34,233 bases of DNA from Hemicentrotus pulcherrimus (GCA_003118195.1 BEXV01000966.1:116295-150527); one strand, 5' to 3'. Positions 1 through 12,389 are shown, counted from the stretch's first letter. Translations and numbers: made by a program. Notes: generated by a model not told the origin, from the sequence alone.

Positions 1-213
1 CTGCAAATGGTACATAGTACCTTTAAAGGTCCTGTAATCCTTGATAAGACCTCAAAGGTTTCGTAAGATTTCATCAACAGTTAATGATAAATAGCAAGAG
101 GGTAATTAAGCTGTAAAGGCTATTGTGAAGTGTTTTTACTCCTCAAGTGGACCATTAAACAACTGAGAGGTATGATATGCCCGGCTCGGCCAACCCACAC
201 AAACTATATACAT

Positions 214-216
<3 letters not shown>

Positions 217-263
<47 letters not shown>
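217..263. repeat. (AT)n microsatellite
   Basis: About 47 bases of pure AT alternation. Confidence 0.95.
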
Positions 264-265
<2 letters not shown>

Positions 266-1189
266 GTAGGCCTATTTTGTCTATCGTGCGCAGTCACACC
301 TTTTCTCTGCATCTCTCTGAATAATTGAAATGACGATTAGTTGAAGCAAATTTATGACATATTCAAAAGTTTCATTCTTTATAAAATCTTTGTTTTCTAG
401 ATGACGTAACTTGTAATCTGATATTCTTTTTTGTTCATTAACTTTCCCCCATTTCCTCCCTTGTATTTTATGTTACTTCAGTACCATTATCTGCATGTCT
501 CATTTTCCTCAAGCTAGAAAATTATTTTTATCTTGCAATATTTTCTTCTCCAAATTCTTGGGGATTATTATCTCGTTTTTTTTTTCATCTCACAATGGCT
601 TATTCTTCTTTATCTCTCTAGTTTTTAGTTCGTTTATAAATTCTTCCATAGTGTACGTTCTCTTTGTCTGATATATTTATTTTCCTTTGATACAGGCTGT
701 TGAGAATGACTTTCACAATGCTTTGCAAATTATTTGCTTCACACAGTCTTTTAATTATTCCATGTTCTTGCTCTCCAAACCTCTCTATAATCCTCTCTAT
801 TCTCCTATCCGAGTTTCCAAACAGCTTATCTTTGGAAGGATATCAAGTTGGTTTATAATATAAGTGAAATATGATCGCCTTTGAATTGTCAAACTCGCTG
901 ACAGTTTGTAAACACTTTGAGCCCAAACTCCTCACGTAGAGTCAATATTTAGCGATATTGCTTTTAGGGAAGAGGTGCGTGGATGCACCCCTGCGGGTAA
1001 AAGAGGGATGGTTTTGTTACCCCTCTATCATTGAAGTACGCTCTGTTGTCTTTCATTCTACACTTGACTTTGAAACACATTTGAACCACATTCCTTCGTC
1101 CCCCATCACATTTTGATTTCAAAATATCTCTTTTTTTATGGAGGGGAATACACTTGGTGTTATTGTCATATTAGTTTGTAATTTCAAAT
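264..1189. other. Intergenic DNA, nothing recognised
   Basis: T-rich sequence without recognisable coding potential or repeat structure. Confidence 0.5.
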
Positions 1190-1342
1190 TGTAGTAGTAT
1201 AGCAGCAGTGAAATATAGTAATAGAAGTAGTATTAGTGAGATACGTAGCAATAGTAATACTAATACTAAAAGTTATATTAACAGTAACAATAGTAGTATA
1301 TTGTAGTAATAAAAGTAATAGTAATAGTAGCATTGTTCGATT
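1190..1342. repeat. Degenerate (TAG/TAA)n trinucleotide repeat
   Basis: GTAGTAGTATAGCAGCAG, AATAGTAATACTAATAC and GTAATAGTAATAGTAG units over about 150 bases. Confidence 0.8.
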
Positions 1343-1854
1343 ACATTTTCAGTAACAGACAATAAAAAAACGTACGCAAACCAATGGTTTTAGGATTCAT
1401 CTATTGTTTGTTTCTCTGTTTTCAAACTGTTGCTTAGTCACCAAATTCCAAAACCTGTAACTTAAATGATCATCACTTTTCGTGTCATCATCCTGTCTGT
1501 ATATCACATTCTCGATCATCCTCTTTGTTTTATTTTCCCTGTTAACGCACTAGATAATAACATTTGAACTCTTTGGCGTTAGATAAAAGATGACCCCCCA
1601 TTTATGAGTTTCACTATGTACCATAGGTCTGCATTCAGAAGATGCGAGATCAGCGATAGGGAAAGAGAAGAACAAAAAGAAAGAAGATGACAAGGCAATA
1701 TATGTGTCAAACCCAATCTCGATAGATGGAAAACAAAATACTGGGCGCGACCTAAGAACTATTCTCAAATTTGGCATAAGTTTCCCATTCCCTCACTCTT
1801 CAATACTCGTAAACTTTAGAGTGTTAACGACCCCGTAAAACGTGACTTATAGAT

Positions 1855-1912
1855 CGAGAGAGAAAGAGAGAAAGAGAGAGAGAGAAAAAAAAGAGAGAGA
1901 GAGAGAGGGGGG
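1855..1912. repeat. (GA)n microsatellite
   Basis: GAGAGAAAGAGAG purine tract ending in a 6-G run. Confidence 0.95.
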
Positions 1913-3477
1913 ATCAGCGAGAAGGGAGAGGTGAAGAGAATGTTTCGAGAAAGGAAAGGTAAAAAAGACAAAAGAAAAAGTATAAATCGATGTCATATAT
2001 GTATTTTGAAATTAGACGTATCTTTAAATGTCACCCTAACCTTTTCTAAGATTGTGTAGATTTCTTTTGATCTGTAAATACCAGCATTTAGAAAGAAGAA
2101 GAGAGAGAGAACAAAAATTTGGAAGCCATGAAGAAAAGTTAAGGTTTTCACCGTGGTTTTACATGTTCACAAGGTGCGCTTGATTCCACCTTTAAATCAT
2201 CGGCAACCACGGTTTTTATCTTTAATGTTGTCAGACAAGAAATATTACATTTAATTCAAAATCATGCTTAATCTGAAGTCTATTTTGGAAGCTTTTTTAT
2301 ACACTTATAGCGATATTTCTTCTTAACCCAATACTATATGTATATTGTGTATCTCTGCTAAGCCTTCATCACGTGACGGATATGGTTTCTTCGTAATGAA
2401 CCAGTGGATTGTGGTAATGAGGCGCCATTTAGGCGTTCTCAGCCAGACGCCGTTCTAGGACTAAATATAGGAACTAACTTTAAGTCATCGTTTTCATTGA
2501 TATGAGTCCAATAGTAGGCATATAACTCGAGTAAAGTAGGTTGTTCTTTAATGGCCCGAATAAATGTTTCAGTGATGAGAATTGCTGGGTTTATGTGAAT
2601 CTCATTGCAACGGAAAATATGCCGTATAAAAACATAGAAGAGTAAGAGCATAGTTATGGTGTCATATTAGAAATAGCGCGTCCTTGAAAATGTGGGATCT
2701 TCTTTTTGTTTAAATGGAGCATCTTCATTTTGTATGGCTATCGCATCGAATATCTAGAAATCAAGGATAAGCTTTTACAGGTGCTATATTTCGTGATTAC
2801 TTTCATTACTTTTGGTTGCGTTTGGTTGAAGCGCCATGTTTTTAAATTGGAACCTATCGGACGCCGCAGCCGCCATATTTGGCTTTGCTTCTGCAAATAT
2901 GACACATTTGGCGTCGACTTATAACACCGCTCGAGCGAGTATGTTTCTGATCAAGAATCTACACTTCGTCATTTATTACCCCGATCGAGAAAGTTTCTGT
3001 TTATTTGAATTCATCTTATCTACCATAGCTATCAACAAATTCCCCGCCAACGGTCATTCGTACATGTCACGTTTTGGTATCGTTGGATGAAAAATGGCGG
3101 GCTTTTTTTCCTTCTTAGTTTCTTATCAACATACCATCAGAAAAGGACATAGGATACAAGAAGGGGACGTGACTGCTGCCCGTGCTACGACCAAGGCGCT
3201 AACAGAAACTCTTATCGTGTGCAGAATCGGCATGGACATTAACCCTGCAGGTACCATAAGCTAAAATACAAGGTATAACGTAAGTTTGCGTTGGAGTTAT
3301 TGGTAAGAGAAGGGTTTAAGACCACGAGCGCTTCGACTTCAAACCCGCAACCATTGAGCTCACCACGCGCGTGCAGTTTCGATACCTACAGCGCGTTTGA
3401 AGAACTAAAAAAGAACGTGAATGAGAGATATATAGACTGCATCAAGTATATGGAGTATTTAAAATGATGTGATATAT

Positions 3478-3478
<1 letters not shown>
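1913..3478. other. Intergenic DNA with a CArG box
   Basis: CCATATTTGG at 2873-2882 is a perfect match to the SRF consensus CC(A/T)6GG, preceded by CCGCAGCCG. The 2706-3090 frames have no recognisable domain. Confidence 0.35.

Positions 3479-3543
<65 letters not shown>
3479..3543. repeat. Compound (CA)n(TA)n microsatellite
   Basis: A CA run from about 3482 passes directly into TA alternation up to about 3543. Confidence 0.95.
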
Positions 3544-3549
<6 letters not shown>

Positions 3550-3975
3550 CTGATATGGACCCCGTTGCATAAAACTTGCCATTGATGGTATAAAAGTAAC
3601 ACAGGAAACATTCTGAATGAAGGTTATGGGAACAATTTTGTCAAACTTCGAAATTAAAAATATTTTGCCTGACGATGCAAACTTTGCTAATCTTTGTTGG
3701 AGGGACGCAACATTTCGTATTTGTCATGTTTATTTCTTAGTGTTTCAGGGACAATTTACCAAAGCCATATAATTCTCTGCGTTGTTGTTTAATGTGAGTC
3801 AAGATTAAGTTTAAAGGTGTCGAATTGAGGGGGACAATCTATTACCCCGCAGAAAGATTAGTAAATCGTAAAAATAAAGTGAATGTAGATATCCATGGCG
3901 GCGATGAGCACAGTCTGGTTGTCGTTAAGATCTAGAAAGATGGAAAGTTTTTCTACGTGATCGACTCGTCATTCG

Positions 3976-4080
3976 GTCGGGAGATGGAGAGAGAGGGAGG
4001 GAAGGAGAGAGAGGGGGAGGGGGTGGGCAGAGAGGGAGAGGGAGAGAGAGAGAGAGAAAGAGAAAGAGAATTTGGAGGGA
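3976..4080. repeat. GA/GGA-rich purine tract
   Basis: About 105 bases with very few pyrimidines on the + strand. Three overlapping minus-strand Ser/Leu/Pro-rich frames here are low-complexity artefacts. Confidence 0.9.
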
Positions 4081-5410
4081 GGAACAGAGAAATGGGAGAA
4101 TAGATGGAGAAGTAAAGGGGGAAGAAATACACAGAGTGCAACTATTTGTAGTAGGTCTCTGGTGCAACTGAGCAAATAGTGTAGTTGCTCTTTTTTAAAA
4201 ATATCGCTTCTGCATGTTTCTAAAATATCGTTCAGTCATCTATCAACCATGTTAAATTTTCAGGTTTAAATTTAATTATTGGCCGTTTACAGATTTTTTA
4301 ATTCGTAAACTTCGTGCAATATCAATCTGCAAAATACATAAAAACTAAATATAAAAACTGATGAACCGTTTACGGTTTTTTTTTTTCTCGTCATTTACAG
4401 TTTGTGTTTATTTCTGTCAATGGGATAAATTTAATGCCCTTCTGTCACGCCTGTCAAATACTCGCAAATCTGACTTGGAATGGGCTGGAAGGCGGCCGGG
4501 TGTTGATAAATGGATGCAGTTGCCAGGGAGACGGATAACTCTTTAAAAAAGAGAGAGCATTCTTTCACATTCTTTTGCAAGTAAGACAGAAGCTGCAGGT
4601 CATTGACATTCAAATATTCCCTTGATAGAGGCATCCACTTAATGTGTGAGGATAGAAATGGAAATACTTTTTAAACAATTTTGGTTAAATGCCAAAGATG
4701 AGGACAATTGTGTGTCCGCCCAACTTTGGAGCAGTTATAGGCCCCAACAAATAAATAAATAAATAAATAAACAAAATATTGATAAATAGATGAATATCAA
4801 AACAAATGAATTGAAAATTGAAAAGTCAATGGTAATAAAAAAATTAAATGAATAAACAATCATAACCTACACCATCAACCTACACCATTGTGACCACAGG
4901 GTAGCTGATATATAATTCAAGTGTCAAGAAAAACTTGCGATCGGGCTTTGGACCATCTCATGGGGGTACAACACTCGAAAGTATCTCATAAAAATGACAA
5001 GACCAATTGGCTTGCACAATCTCCGCTAGCCGACACTTCGCGTTTGGTGGTCACTCAATGGTTGGAAAACAATGACAACAAAATAGAAAATATAGATTAG
5101 TATGTATGCTTCTTCTGATAACTTTAACTTTCTTTAAAAGGAACCGTAAAAGGAAACGTAACGGTTTTACTGCGCACAAATCTGTTGAAAAGGCAGTTTT
5201 ATCGCTTGGTGTATCATGAGAGTGAACGCTATTGTTTACCACAGACGTTTTAGATTGTTGTATATCTTTGTAGTTGAGATGAAGAAAGTAATGAGAAAGA
5301 GGATGAAGAGGAGAAAGAAAGGAAGAAAAAGGACTAAAAACTTGAATATTTTTCCATTTTGGGCGTTTGCATTGAGACAACTACGCACGGAAGACAGGTA
5401 CAATGAAGAG

Positions 5411-5411
<1 letters not shown>
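4081..5411. other. Intergenic DNA with a short (AAAT)n
   Basis: An (AAAT)n stretch lies at about 4749-4772. The open frames at 5051-5476 are on opposite strands of an A/G-rich stretch and lack domain similarity. Confidence 0.5.

Positions 5412-5450
<39 letters not shown>
5412..5450. repeat. (GA)n microsatellite followed by poly-G
   Basis: GAGAGAGA tract running directly into a 9-G run. Confidence 0.95.
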
Positions 5451-5821
5451 AAAGATATTTTTCAATATATAGATAGAGACATGCATGGATAGAGTGAGTA
5501 AGGTACCGACATCTCTCTCCAGAAAAATATTTTGAAAGTACAGCCAGGATGTCTTGCTAAATAAAGGTTGCTACACCTCCGAGTCTGGACCCTTTGTAGT
5601 CCGTTTCCTCCCATCTGTTTGTAGGACCAGAGTCGACCTGTAAACCCTCATTGTATCGCCACACCTTCCAGGGGTCTTTTCCTTCACTCGGCGCGGCCGG
5701 CCCGGGCGAAGTGGAAACAAAAAACAAAGCCCTCCTCTTTTTGAACTTCGCAATGACGACACACTTTCCTATCCCCCATTTTGTTTTTGCTGTCGTGTTT
5801 ATCAGAAGCACCTGGGATTAT

Positions 5822-5965
5822 TGAAGAGGGTCGTCCGATTGATTTGAAGTCTAGAGTCTGAAGGTTCGAGTCTCTGCCCGGTGCTGACGAATGTCCTTAG
5901 ACAATGCATTCATTGTTTCTGTTTCTACACCCTGATGTTAAAAGAGAATGTATTTTTATTTCTTG
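5822..5965 (+). mobile_element. tRNA-derived SINE, plus orientation
   Basis: B-box GGTTCGAGTCT (5863-5873) follows a weak A-box (GTCGTCCGATTG). The downstream GACGAATGTCCTTAGACAATGCATTC and CACCCTGATGTTAAA correspond to the complement of the tail in the minus-strand copies. Confidence 0.55.
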
Positions 5966-6504
5966 TAATTCATCGTTTATGGCTTTTGGAGCTAGAGCCA
6001 GGGTAGTTATTACCGTACTTTAGAAGCATATACAGACATGGTTTCAAATGTATGGGCAAAATTAAATATTATCGCCATTAACCCCCTCCCTTTTCTAAAT
6101 GGTTGCTTTGCTGACGAGGTGTTGTACTCATGTGGACAAGCCGATGAAATATTTTCCTGTTTTACTTTTCTAAATAAACGAATTCATATATTTTTAGTAC
6201 TTTGCAGTACTTGGTGGCAGAGGAGGAAGTAGGGGTACGTCCCACATATTTAAACATCCATGCTTTGGAAGGAATGGCATGTTATCTGTTATATATCGCT
6301 TGGCCCTTGTCCTTTGAATTGTTCTGCCATTTGACGCAATGTGATTTTATATCTCTGTTTTATTGCGTTTCACTCCATATATTTCTTTTGGCTCCTGAGG
6401 TTCTTGTGGCGGCAACGAAGCTTTTTATCAAATGGCTGTGTTTACTCATTCGAGTTGACTTTCACACTTATCGAGTTGACTTCGACACACTTTGATGTAA
6501 AGTG
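5966..6504. other. Intergenic DNA, nothing recognised
   Basis: Short overlapping open frames only, without domain similarity. Confidence 0.45.
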
Positions 6505-6942
6505 CCTCCCCTTTCTCTTTCTGTCTCTCTCTCTCTCTCTGTCTTGGACTCTCTCTCTCTCTCTCTCTGTCCCCCTCTCTCTCGTTCACTTCTTCACTCG
6601 CTCTTACCATGCTCTTACTCTCTATCTTCTTTCTCTTTCTTCTTTTTTCACCCCTTCTTTTTCATCTCCTCCTCCTTATTTTCCTTCTTCTAACCCTCCT
6701 TTTTCTCCTCCCGCTCCTGCTCATTCTCCTGCTTCTGTTCCTTCTCTTCTTCATCTTCCTCCTATTCCTCATATACACTTGTTATTCTTCTCTTTCTTCT
6801 TTCTCTATGTGAGTCGCTGTTACTCTTCTGCTCCATCTTTCTCTCTCTCTCTTTCCCTCATCTCTCCACCTTATACCCAATCTTGTTTTTCGCACCTTCG
6901 TCTTTTTTCTTATCTTTTACTCCTCCTTTCTGTCTTTTCATC
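6505..6942. repeat. Polypyrimidine tract, about 440 bases
   Basis: The + strand is overwhelmingly C and T: (CT)n blocks at 6521-6585, then CTTCTT/CCTCCT-type sequence, then (CT)n again near 6838-6860. Ser/Leu/Phe-rich frames here, including 6341-6958, result from this composition. Confidence 0.9.
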
Positions 6943-7352
6943 CGGTCGGTTGACATGAGCCAGAGGCAGACTATATATTGGCGATATAGAAATCAACCGT
7001 CTTGTCAGAATCTCGTGCCGAATATCGTACAATGTAAGATTCTGTTTTGCGTGGAAGAATTACATCTCCCTGGTATGATGCATTGATTGCAGGTTGTAAT
7101 GTGCAATATCTGGAAAAACCAGGGAACCATAATATATGTACGTCTATTATCACAAGATCTTTTGACGGGCTACTGTGAAAAATACACGTTCTTGTTGTCA
7201 GTCCAGTAGATGTTGATTTGTTGCCCCAAACTCATCCTGAGTTGCTTCATTTGATCATGAAGTCTATAACAGACAGAAGAGAAAGAACAAAAGTTACAAG
7301 AGATAAAAACGATCTTGCACAATGATTGGGGAACTTGAGGAAGTTGGGGAAG

Positions 7353-7355
<3 letters not shown>

Positions 7356-7417
<62 letters not shown>

Positions 7418-7418
7418 N
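7356..7418. repeat. (AT)n microsatellite ending in an N
   Basis: About 60 bases of pure AT alternation, with an ambiguous base at 7418 where it meets the duplicated segment. Confidence 0.95.
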
Positions 7419-7605
7419 TAAATCCTGTGGCGTACACGTCAATCATTAAATATTTTACTTTCTATTTTAACACTAATAACGGATATAAAGAATTATAAAA
7501 TAGGAAGTGAAATCGTACAAAAACCAATGAAGTTACATAAAAGCAAGGTTGTAGCGGAGGAAGAGGAAGGGAGGAATTGTGGGAGAGAGAGAGAGAGAGA
7601 GAGAG
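7419..7605. repeat. Copy A of an exact ~187-bp duplication, ending in (GA)n
   Basis: Identical to 17891-18077 as far as the GA run. It is bounded on the left by the (AT)n tract with an N at 7418 and on the right by the GA microsatellite, so both edges fall in simple repeats. Confidence 0.95.
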
Positions 7606-8680
7606 ACGGGGTGAGAGGGACTGTGTAGAAGAGGTGAGATAGCGGGTTCAACCAGTTCGTCAGTCTCCAGATGCGAGACGACGATAATGGACATTTTAAT
7701 GTCTTTTTTGGCTCCCTTTCCTCTCTACACCATCACTCCCACCCAAGTTCAACACCCTTTCAACTATTCCAAAATATACGTTTGTTTAAAAAATGAAATC
7801 AACGGCGAACGGAAAATAAACAGAGCCTGCTCTAGCAGAGAAGAGAAGATGGGGGACTGTTGACGACTTCTGTCCCATGCGTTTGGATACTCAACGTCGG
7901 GACCCTCCGTGTAGAGCAATAACTTCACGCCGCCCCTTCATACTGGTAAGCGGGCGAAGTTATGCCTCGCACGGTTCTTCAACACAACTTTGTTTTGATA
8001 CATGTTTGGCATCACGGCAGCCGCGTTGCAAAGCAAAGCAAAGCGAGAGAAAAACCTCGCCTCGCTTTGTTCCAGCTCGAGAATGATGATGATAATGATG
8101 CTGTTGACGAAGAAGAGTTTGATTGTGTGAAGTTGTCTGTCTGTTTATTTTATGTCGTTTATTTTCCACCAGGCTGCTTGTCGTTGATCTCGGGCTAGCT
8201 CACATCCATCATGGCCGTCATTCCGCGTACCGATCGAGAAGAATGCTATTCCCTGTATCATGTCCTATAACCAAACCCTTGTCCGAGATGACTTCTTCTA
8301 AACACAGACGTTTGCTCATGTTTACATTTCCAACATTACTGCCTTGCAAAATATAAACCCAAATCGTTGAACAAATCTTAAAAGTGAGATGCTACATCTT
8401 CCACCGAACGGAAAAGTGGAGATAAGAAAAGTTTTGTTTCATGGTTCAATAATAGCAAGAAAGAAATTATTGGTTAGTTAAAATTCACCCATCTTTCATA
8501 GTAACAAACGGCACAAAATACTTTAAAAATAAATAAGTACATCTAAATTATTTCAAGAAGGGGGAGGCAAAAACCGACAAGCGATTCTTCCGAATGTAAC
8601 GCCGAAAGGTCCAAAGTCATTCGTTATTCCAATGCGAAATGTTTTACAGGATTCATGTAAATGTCTACATGTGATGTTGA
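7606..8680. other. Intergenic DNA, nothing recognised
   Basis: Contains a short GCAAAGCAAAGCAAAGCGAG direct repeat near 8028. No gene is supported; open frames here overlap one another on both strands without domain similarity. Confidence 0.5.
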
Positions 8681-8893
8681 GCATTATTATTACCCCAATC
8701 CATTATTATTACCCAGCCCTTAGCACGGCTGCCAATACAGCGCTGATGCATTCTAGGAAATAAATTCATGCCTTGTTCCACCAATTGTAGATTATAGTCT
8801 TGCCAAAGGACATTAGTGCTGTCACGGGGATTTGAACCGCTTACCTTGTTTAGTTCACAGTCCGAAGACTTATCCACTGTACCACAGCACCCC
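8681..8893 (-). mobile_element. tRNA-derived SINE, minus orientation
   Basis: The minus strand begins GGGGTGCTGTGGTACAGTGG, with the A-box complement at 8874-8884, then a B-box (complement of GGATTTGAACC, 8828-8838). The SINE body follows, and the minus-strand 3' end is (TAA)n-like (ATTATTATT on +, 8682-8710). The body matches 24555-24774. Confidence 0.8.
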
Positions 8894-9082
8894 TATGGCA
8901 TCGAATGAAGCATTAACACTTTTTGGATGTTTTTGAAACTGAAACTTGTTTCGCCATTTTTTTTATTCGCCTTATCGAAAAGCTCGTGCAAGCCTTTTTC
9001 GATCTGTTCGTTTTGCTTGCCGTTGGAGCCCTCTGACATATTCGCTATGGCGGCATTTGATCCGGTCCCGGCTTAATTAAAA

Positions 9083-9180
9083 AAAGTATAGGGTTAAGGT
9101 TTAGGTTGCGACTCGTTTTAGGTTTAAGAATAGGGTTAGAATTAGGTCTAGTGTTTGGCCCAGGGTTACAGTTAGAACTC
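9083..9180 (+). repeat. Degenerate telomere-like TTAGGG repeat
   Basis: Irregular GGGTTA, GGTTTAGG, AGGGTTAG and GGGTTACAG units recur every 6-16 bases on the + strand, with TTAGGTC variants. This is far from a pure TTAGGG array and may be a decayed interstitial telomeric sequence or part of an interspersed repeat. Confidence 0.5.
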
Positions 9181-10060
9181 GGTCAGTGTAGGACGTGGAC
9201 TGCGGAGCTGATGTCGCCGGGGTATATGTCTCGTAGAACCGTCCATAGAACTCGGAACAGAGCTTGTGCAAAGCTTGGCGGAGTCTCCGGTCACGTTCGA
9301 AAGGCATCGGATCTCCAGTTGCCAAGGGAATTCAGATATTTGACCTCAGAAGAAGAAAAAAAAAGATGCAGAGAAAAGGAAGCAAAGGGGAAAAAAATGA
9401 TGGAAAAAGTATCATGATGGCATTCCTTCAGGGTATATAAAATTGCGAGTATTTTGTCAAAATATCTGCCTTGACAAATTATCAGTCCCTCGTCTCACAT
9501 TTTTCAAAATGTCGACATCAATCTTGCAGTGAGCTATGCATAGTCACTTGCTGAAGAATTAAACGAAATCATGGATCATGATTTTTTTCGAGTAAAAAAA
9601 TGGTCTTCAAGTCGTCATTTGATGAACTCGTGGTATAAAATAGATTGTTTTGAGCCAGCAACGTGTAATGATTATAATCAAAGCCCTGACAGTTACTGAA
9701 AATCATGTTCAGAGATAATGATGATGGGGAAGAGCTCGAATGGGATCCTGTCATTCTACTTTTACCTTCTTTTTACCTCTTCCTTGCTCTTCCCCCCCCC
9801 TCTCTCTCTCTCTATCTTAAATATCCACTGATCATTTCTTTATTGACAGCATCGGGAAGATGGGATGATAATTCTGTTATTCCCATTGCAGCCGAGACAT
9901 TATTTTCTAATCCGATTGCGTCATTACTTACGCTAATCATTGCATGGGAGAATGTTGGCACACACGGCAGTCATTCAACGCATTGCTTGCACTGTGTATT
10001 TTAGCATTCACTTTGAAATGAATCTACTTTAACATTGTGCGTCAAAGACTGTGCCAAACG
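9181..10060. other. Intergenic DNA with one unexplained open stretch
   Basis: The minus-strand frame from 9325 to 9101 has a protein-like beginning (FERDRRLRQALHKLCSEFYG) but runs into the telomere-like repeat. I do not recognise it. A C8(TC)n run lies at about 9793-9814. Confidence 0.35.
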
Positions 10061-10080
10061 CTGACGCAATCTTACGTCAG
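10061..10080. promoter_or_regulatory. Palindromic pair of bZIP-like sites
   Basis: CTGACG (10061-10066) and CGTCAG (10075-10080) are perfect inverted repeats separated by eight bases. The left half reads TGACGCAAT, like an ATF/C-EBP composite. Function is inferred only. Confidence 0.25.
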
Positions 10081-11689
10081 CATTATGACACCTCGTGCAA
10101 CGCCGGACCCTAAGTTACCAGTTTCAAGAAGTTACTTTGAGTGTGGACGCGGCCTGCGTCTTCTGAATGACGAACTTTGGCATCCGCTAGGCCAAGTTCT
10201 CTCGACATTATTTTGATGTTTATGAAAATATTTGCCTTTATGCGGGACCTGGAGTGACAAGCCTGAAGAGCATGGTCAAAACTATCGACGCCCCTCTTAT
10301 ACTCATCTTTAAAGGTGGTAATTTGAATTTTAGAGGTAAATGCAGTGTCTTGGTAAAAGTCGATGAACCCCCAAAATAGAATGGTTCAGAAACCGCTAGC
10401 GACGTGAGAGAGAGAGAACATTATTCTCCCCTTTTATCATTTCTGTAGTTTTTAAGTAAAATATTGTTTTCCATCATGACATTTGAAAGTGAAAGTTCAA
10501 AATGTTTAACATGACGACTAGTCATATCGCTGAACTTGCATTTGAACTCCTTGAGATAGATTTATGGAGATTGAAAACACACACACATGAGGCAATTTGG
10601 CATGGGTAGTTGTATTACATTTATTTGTTGTATTCTTTTAACGGCGTTGACATAGCCCGGTAACATCGTCGTAAAATGACTGCTCGCGCTGTCTAGCCTG
10701 ACGCCGAGCGCCGGTGTTATGGGTTGTACGCCACATGTGGCTGCGAGAAAAGATTCTAGAGTCAGGTTAAAGTTATGGATATATAATTCTGGTTTCTCCT
10801 TTGCTTTAATTAAGGAATCTACGCAATGGAGGAGGGGTGGGCAGGACGGGTCAACATGTAGGTCTTCAAAACAGACATTAACAAGTAAAATAGACGTCAC
10901 TTTGGCTAGATGATATTTTGTGCGCATGATATTATGTTGTGTTTCCATATTCATACCTGGTCAGATGGTACGGCTATGATTTAAATGTATTGACGAAATT
11001 GGCGAAAATATGTATTTTATGCTTTTACGGTGACTTTGTTACTTCCCCTCGATTATACTGACTCTTGTTTGTTTGGAGACTTGGAACTACACCATATTTC
11101 TGCTTTTTAGTATAATTTTTATGCGGATGTTATTCATTGAATTTTGCTTTGTTTTGAGGGATCAAAAATTATCGAATTAAAAGTATGGAGTCTTAATCAT
11201 TACTTGAAGGTTTTTATAAAGCACTTTCTCACTGAATGCAATTCCATCGTGTGTGCTCGAAATCACCATTTAAAATCCACGAAGAGGAACAAAGATTGAA
11301 TCATTGGGAATGAACCCCTTTAAGGATGACACCTCGTGTCATCTCGCCCCTATCTTATTGTTTCTGTAGAATCTTCGCTCGATGATTTTCCTCATGAGAT
11401 TTATAACATAGGGAAAGGTCAGAGGGCCCCGATGCTGAGTTGACACGAGTCGATCCTCCATGGTCGCGAGTCTCTTAGTGTGTTAAAGGACGAGTTTTTA
11501 TCAGACAATGGCCCATGTTTGGTAGACTATTATATGTATTTTTAATGAATGATGCATGATATAAGAGAAACACTATTGATTTAAGTCAGCGTTGCTTGTA
11601 TTATAGTATAACTAAGAGAACACAACAGACTATTTCGTATCTGAAATTAAAGCACACCCGCCACCAAATCGAACAAGTCAAAACCTACA
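10081..11689. other. Intergenic DNA, nothing recognised
   Basis: A 130-codon minus-strand frame (10562-10954) is the only longer open frame. It has no domain I recognise and no coding-like composition, so it is not called. Confidence 0.45.
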
Positions 11690-12137
11690 AATTTCCAAAA
11701 TCCGTGTACTGAAATGCTATTAATGGTCCTTCCTCCTGTACGGCTGCGCGAACTGGACGTGAAATACATCCTTGAACATCAGCATTCACGTAGCAGAAAT
11801 GTGGTTCAATAAGAAGAATGCTTTGAGCCTTTGATAGAATACCTTAAACTGACAGTGAGGATATCAAATGAAGAAGTGCTTAGTAAGGCAAGTGTCGATA
11901 GAACATCGTAAGGAAAAGACAACTTCAATTTGTTGGGCATATTATGAGAAGAGAAGGCACAGAAAACAGGATACTGACAGTAAAACAATGAGGGAAAGCG
12001 AAGCAGAGGGAGAAAACGCATCAAATACATGGATCAGTTCATTGTGCTGACTGTAACAGAAGTAACGTCACATCACAAAGAACTAGAGATAGGAATAAGA
12101 TGAAAAGCTTTGATCGCAAATGTCTGGAACAGAAAAG
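11690..12137 (+). mobile_element. Non-LTR retrotransposon (LINE) ORF2 C-terminal fragment, frameshifted
   Basis: Pieces of the region after the reverse-transcriptase core are recognisable in order but in shifting frames: KIRVLKCY*WSFLLYGCANWT (11697-11759), EMWFNKKNA (near 11800-11825), ISNEEVLSKASVD (near 11858-11897), QFVGHIMRREGTEN (near 11929-11970), GKRSRGRKRIKYMDQF (near 11994-12042) and ALIANVWNR (near 12109-12135). Several frameshifts and at least one stop break it. It is probably related to the fragment in the Lhx intron, which shows the same order of motifs (FFGHVI, GRRSRGRRRI, MVANV). Confidence 0.8.
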
Positions 12138-12389
12138 GTACTTGGCAAGCAATATTCATACATTTTTGTGGTCCCTGTACGAGTACGAGCTTTACAAGAG
12201 TGCCTTTAACTCCAAGTATCTCTCCGAGTGTTTCAGTCTGCCGACCGCTGCAACAATAATAAATTCATTTTAGATTTATGAAGCCATTTGCAGTTCACTG
12301 TCGTCAAAACTGGCATAAAGGTGCCGGGAAAGAAAAACTTTGGGTTCACTTTTAAGCACAAATCAAAACTCTAATAGCGCAGATGCATT

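Noticed and set aside
3925..4175. Three overlapping minus-strand Ser/Leu-rich frames
   Set aside because: Created by the GA-rich tract at 3976-4080.
6341..6958. 205-codon open frame on the + strand
   Set aside because: It runs through the polypyrimidine tract; the Ser/Leu/Phe composition is dictated by CT repeats.
8820..8893. tRNA gene suggested by A- and B-box sequences
   Set aside because: The head continues into a repeated SINE body and does not make a full cloverleaf with a proper acceptor end; the same holds for 17082, 24708 and 30650.
10562..10954. 130-codon open frame on the - strand
   Set aside because: No domain recognised and no exon-like GC rise; not enough to call a gene, although a translated search would settle it.
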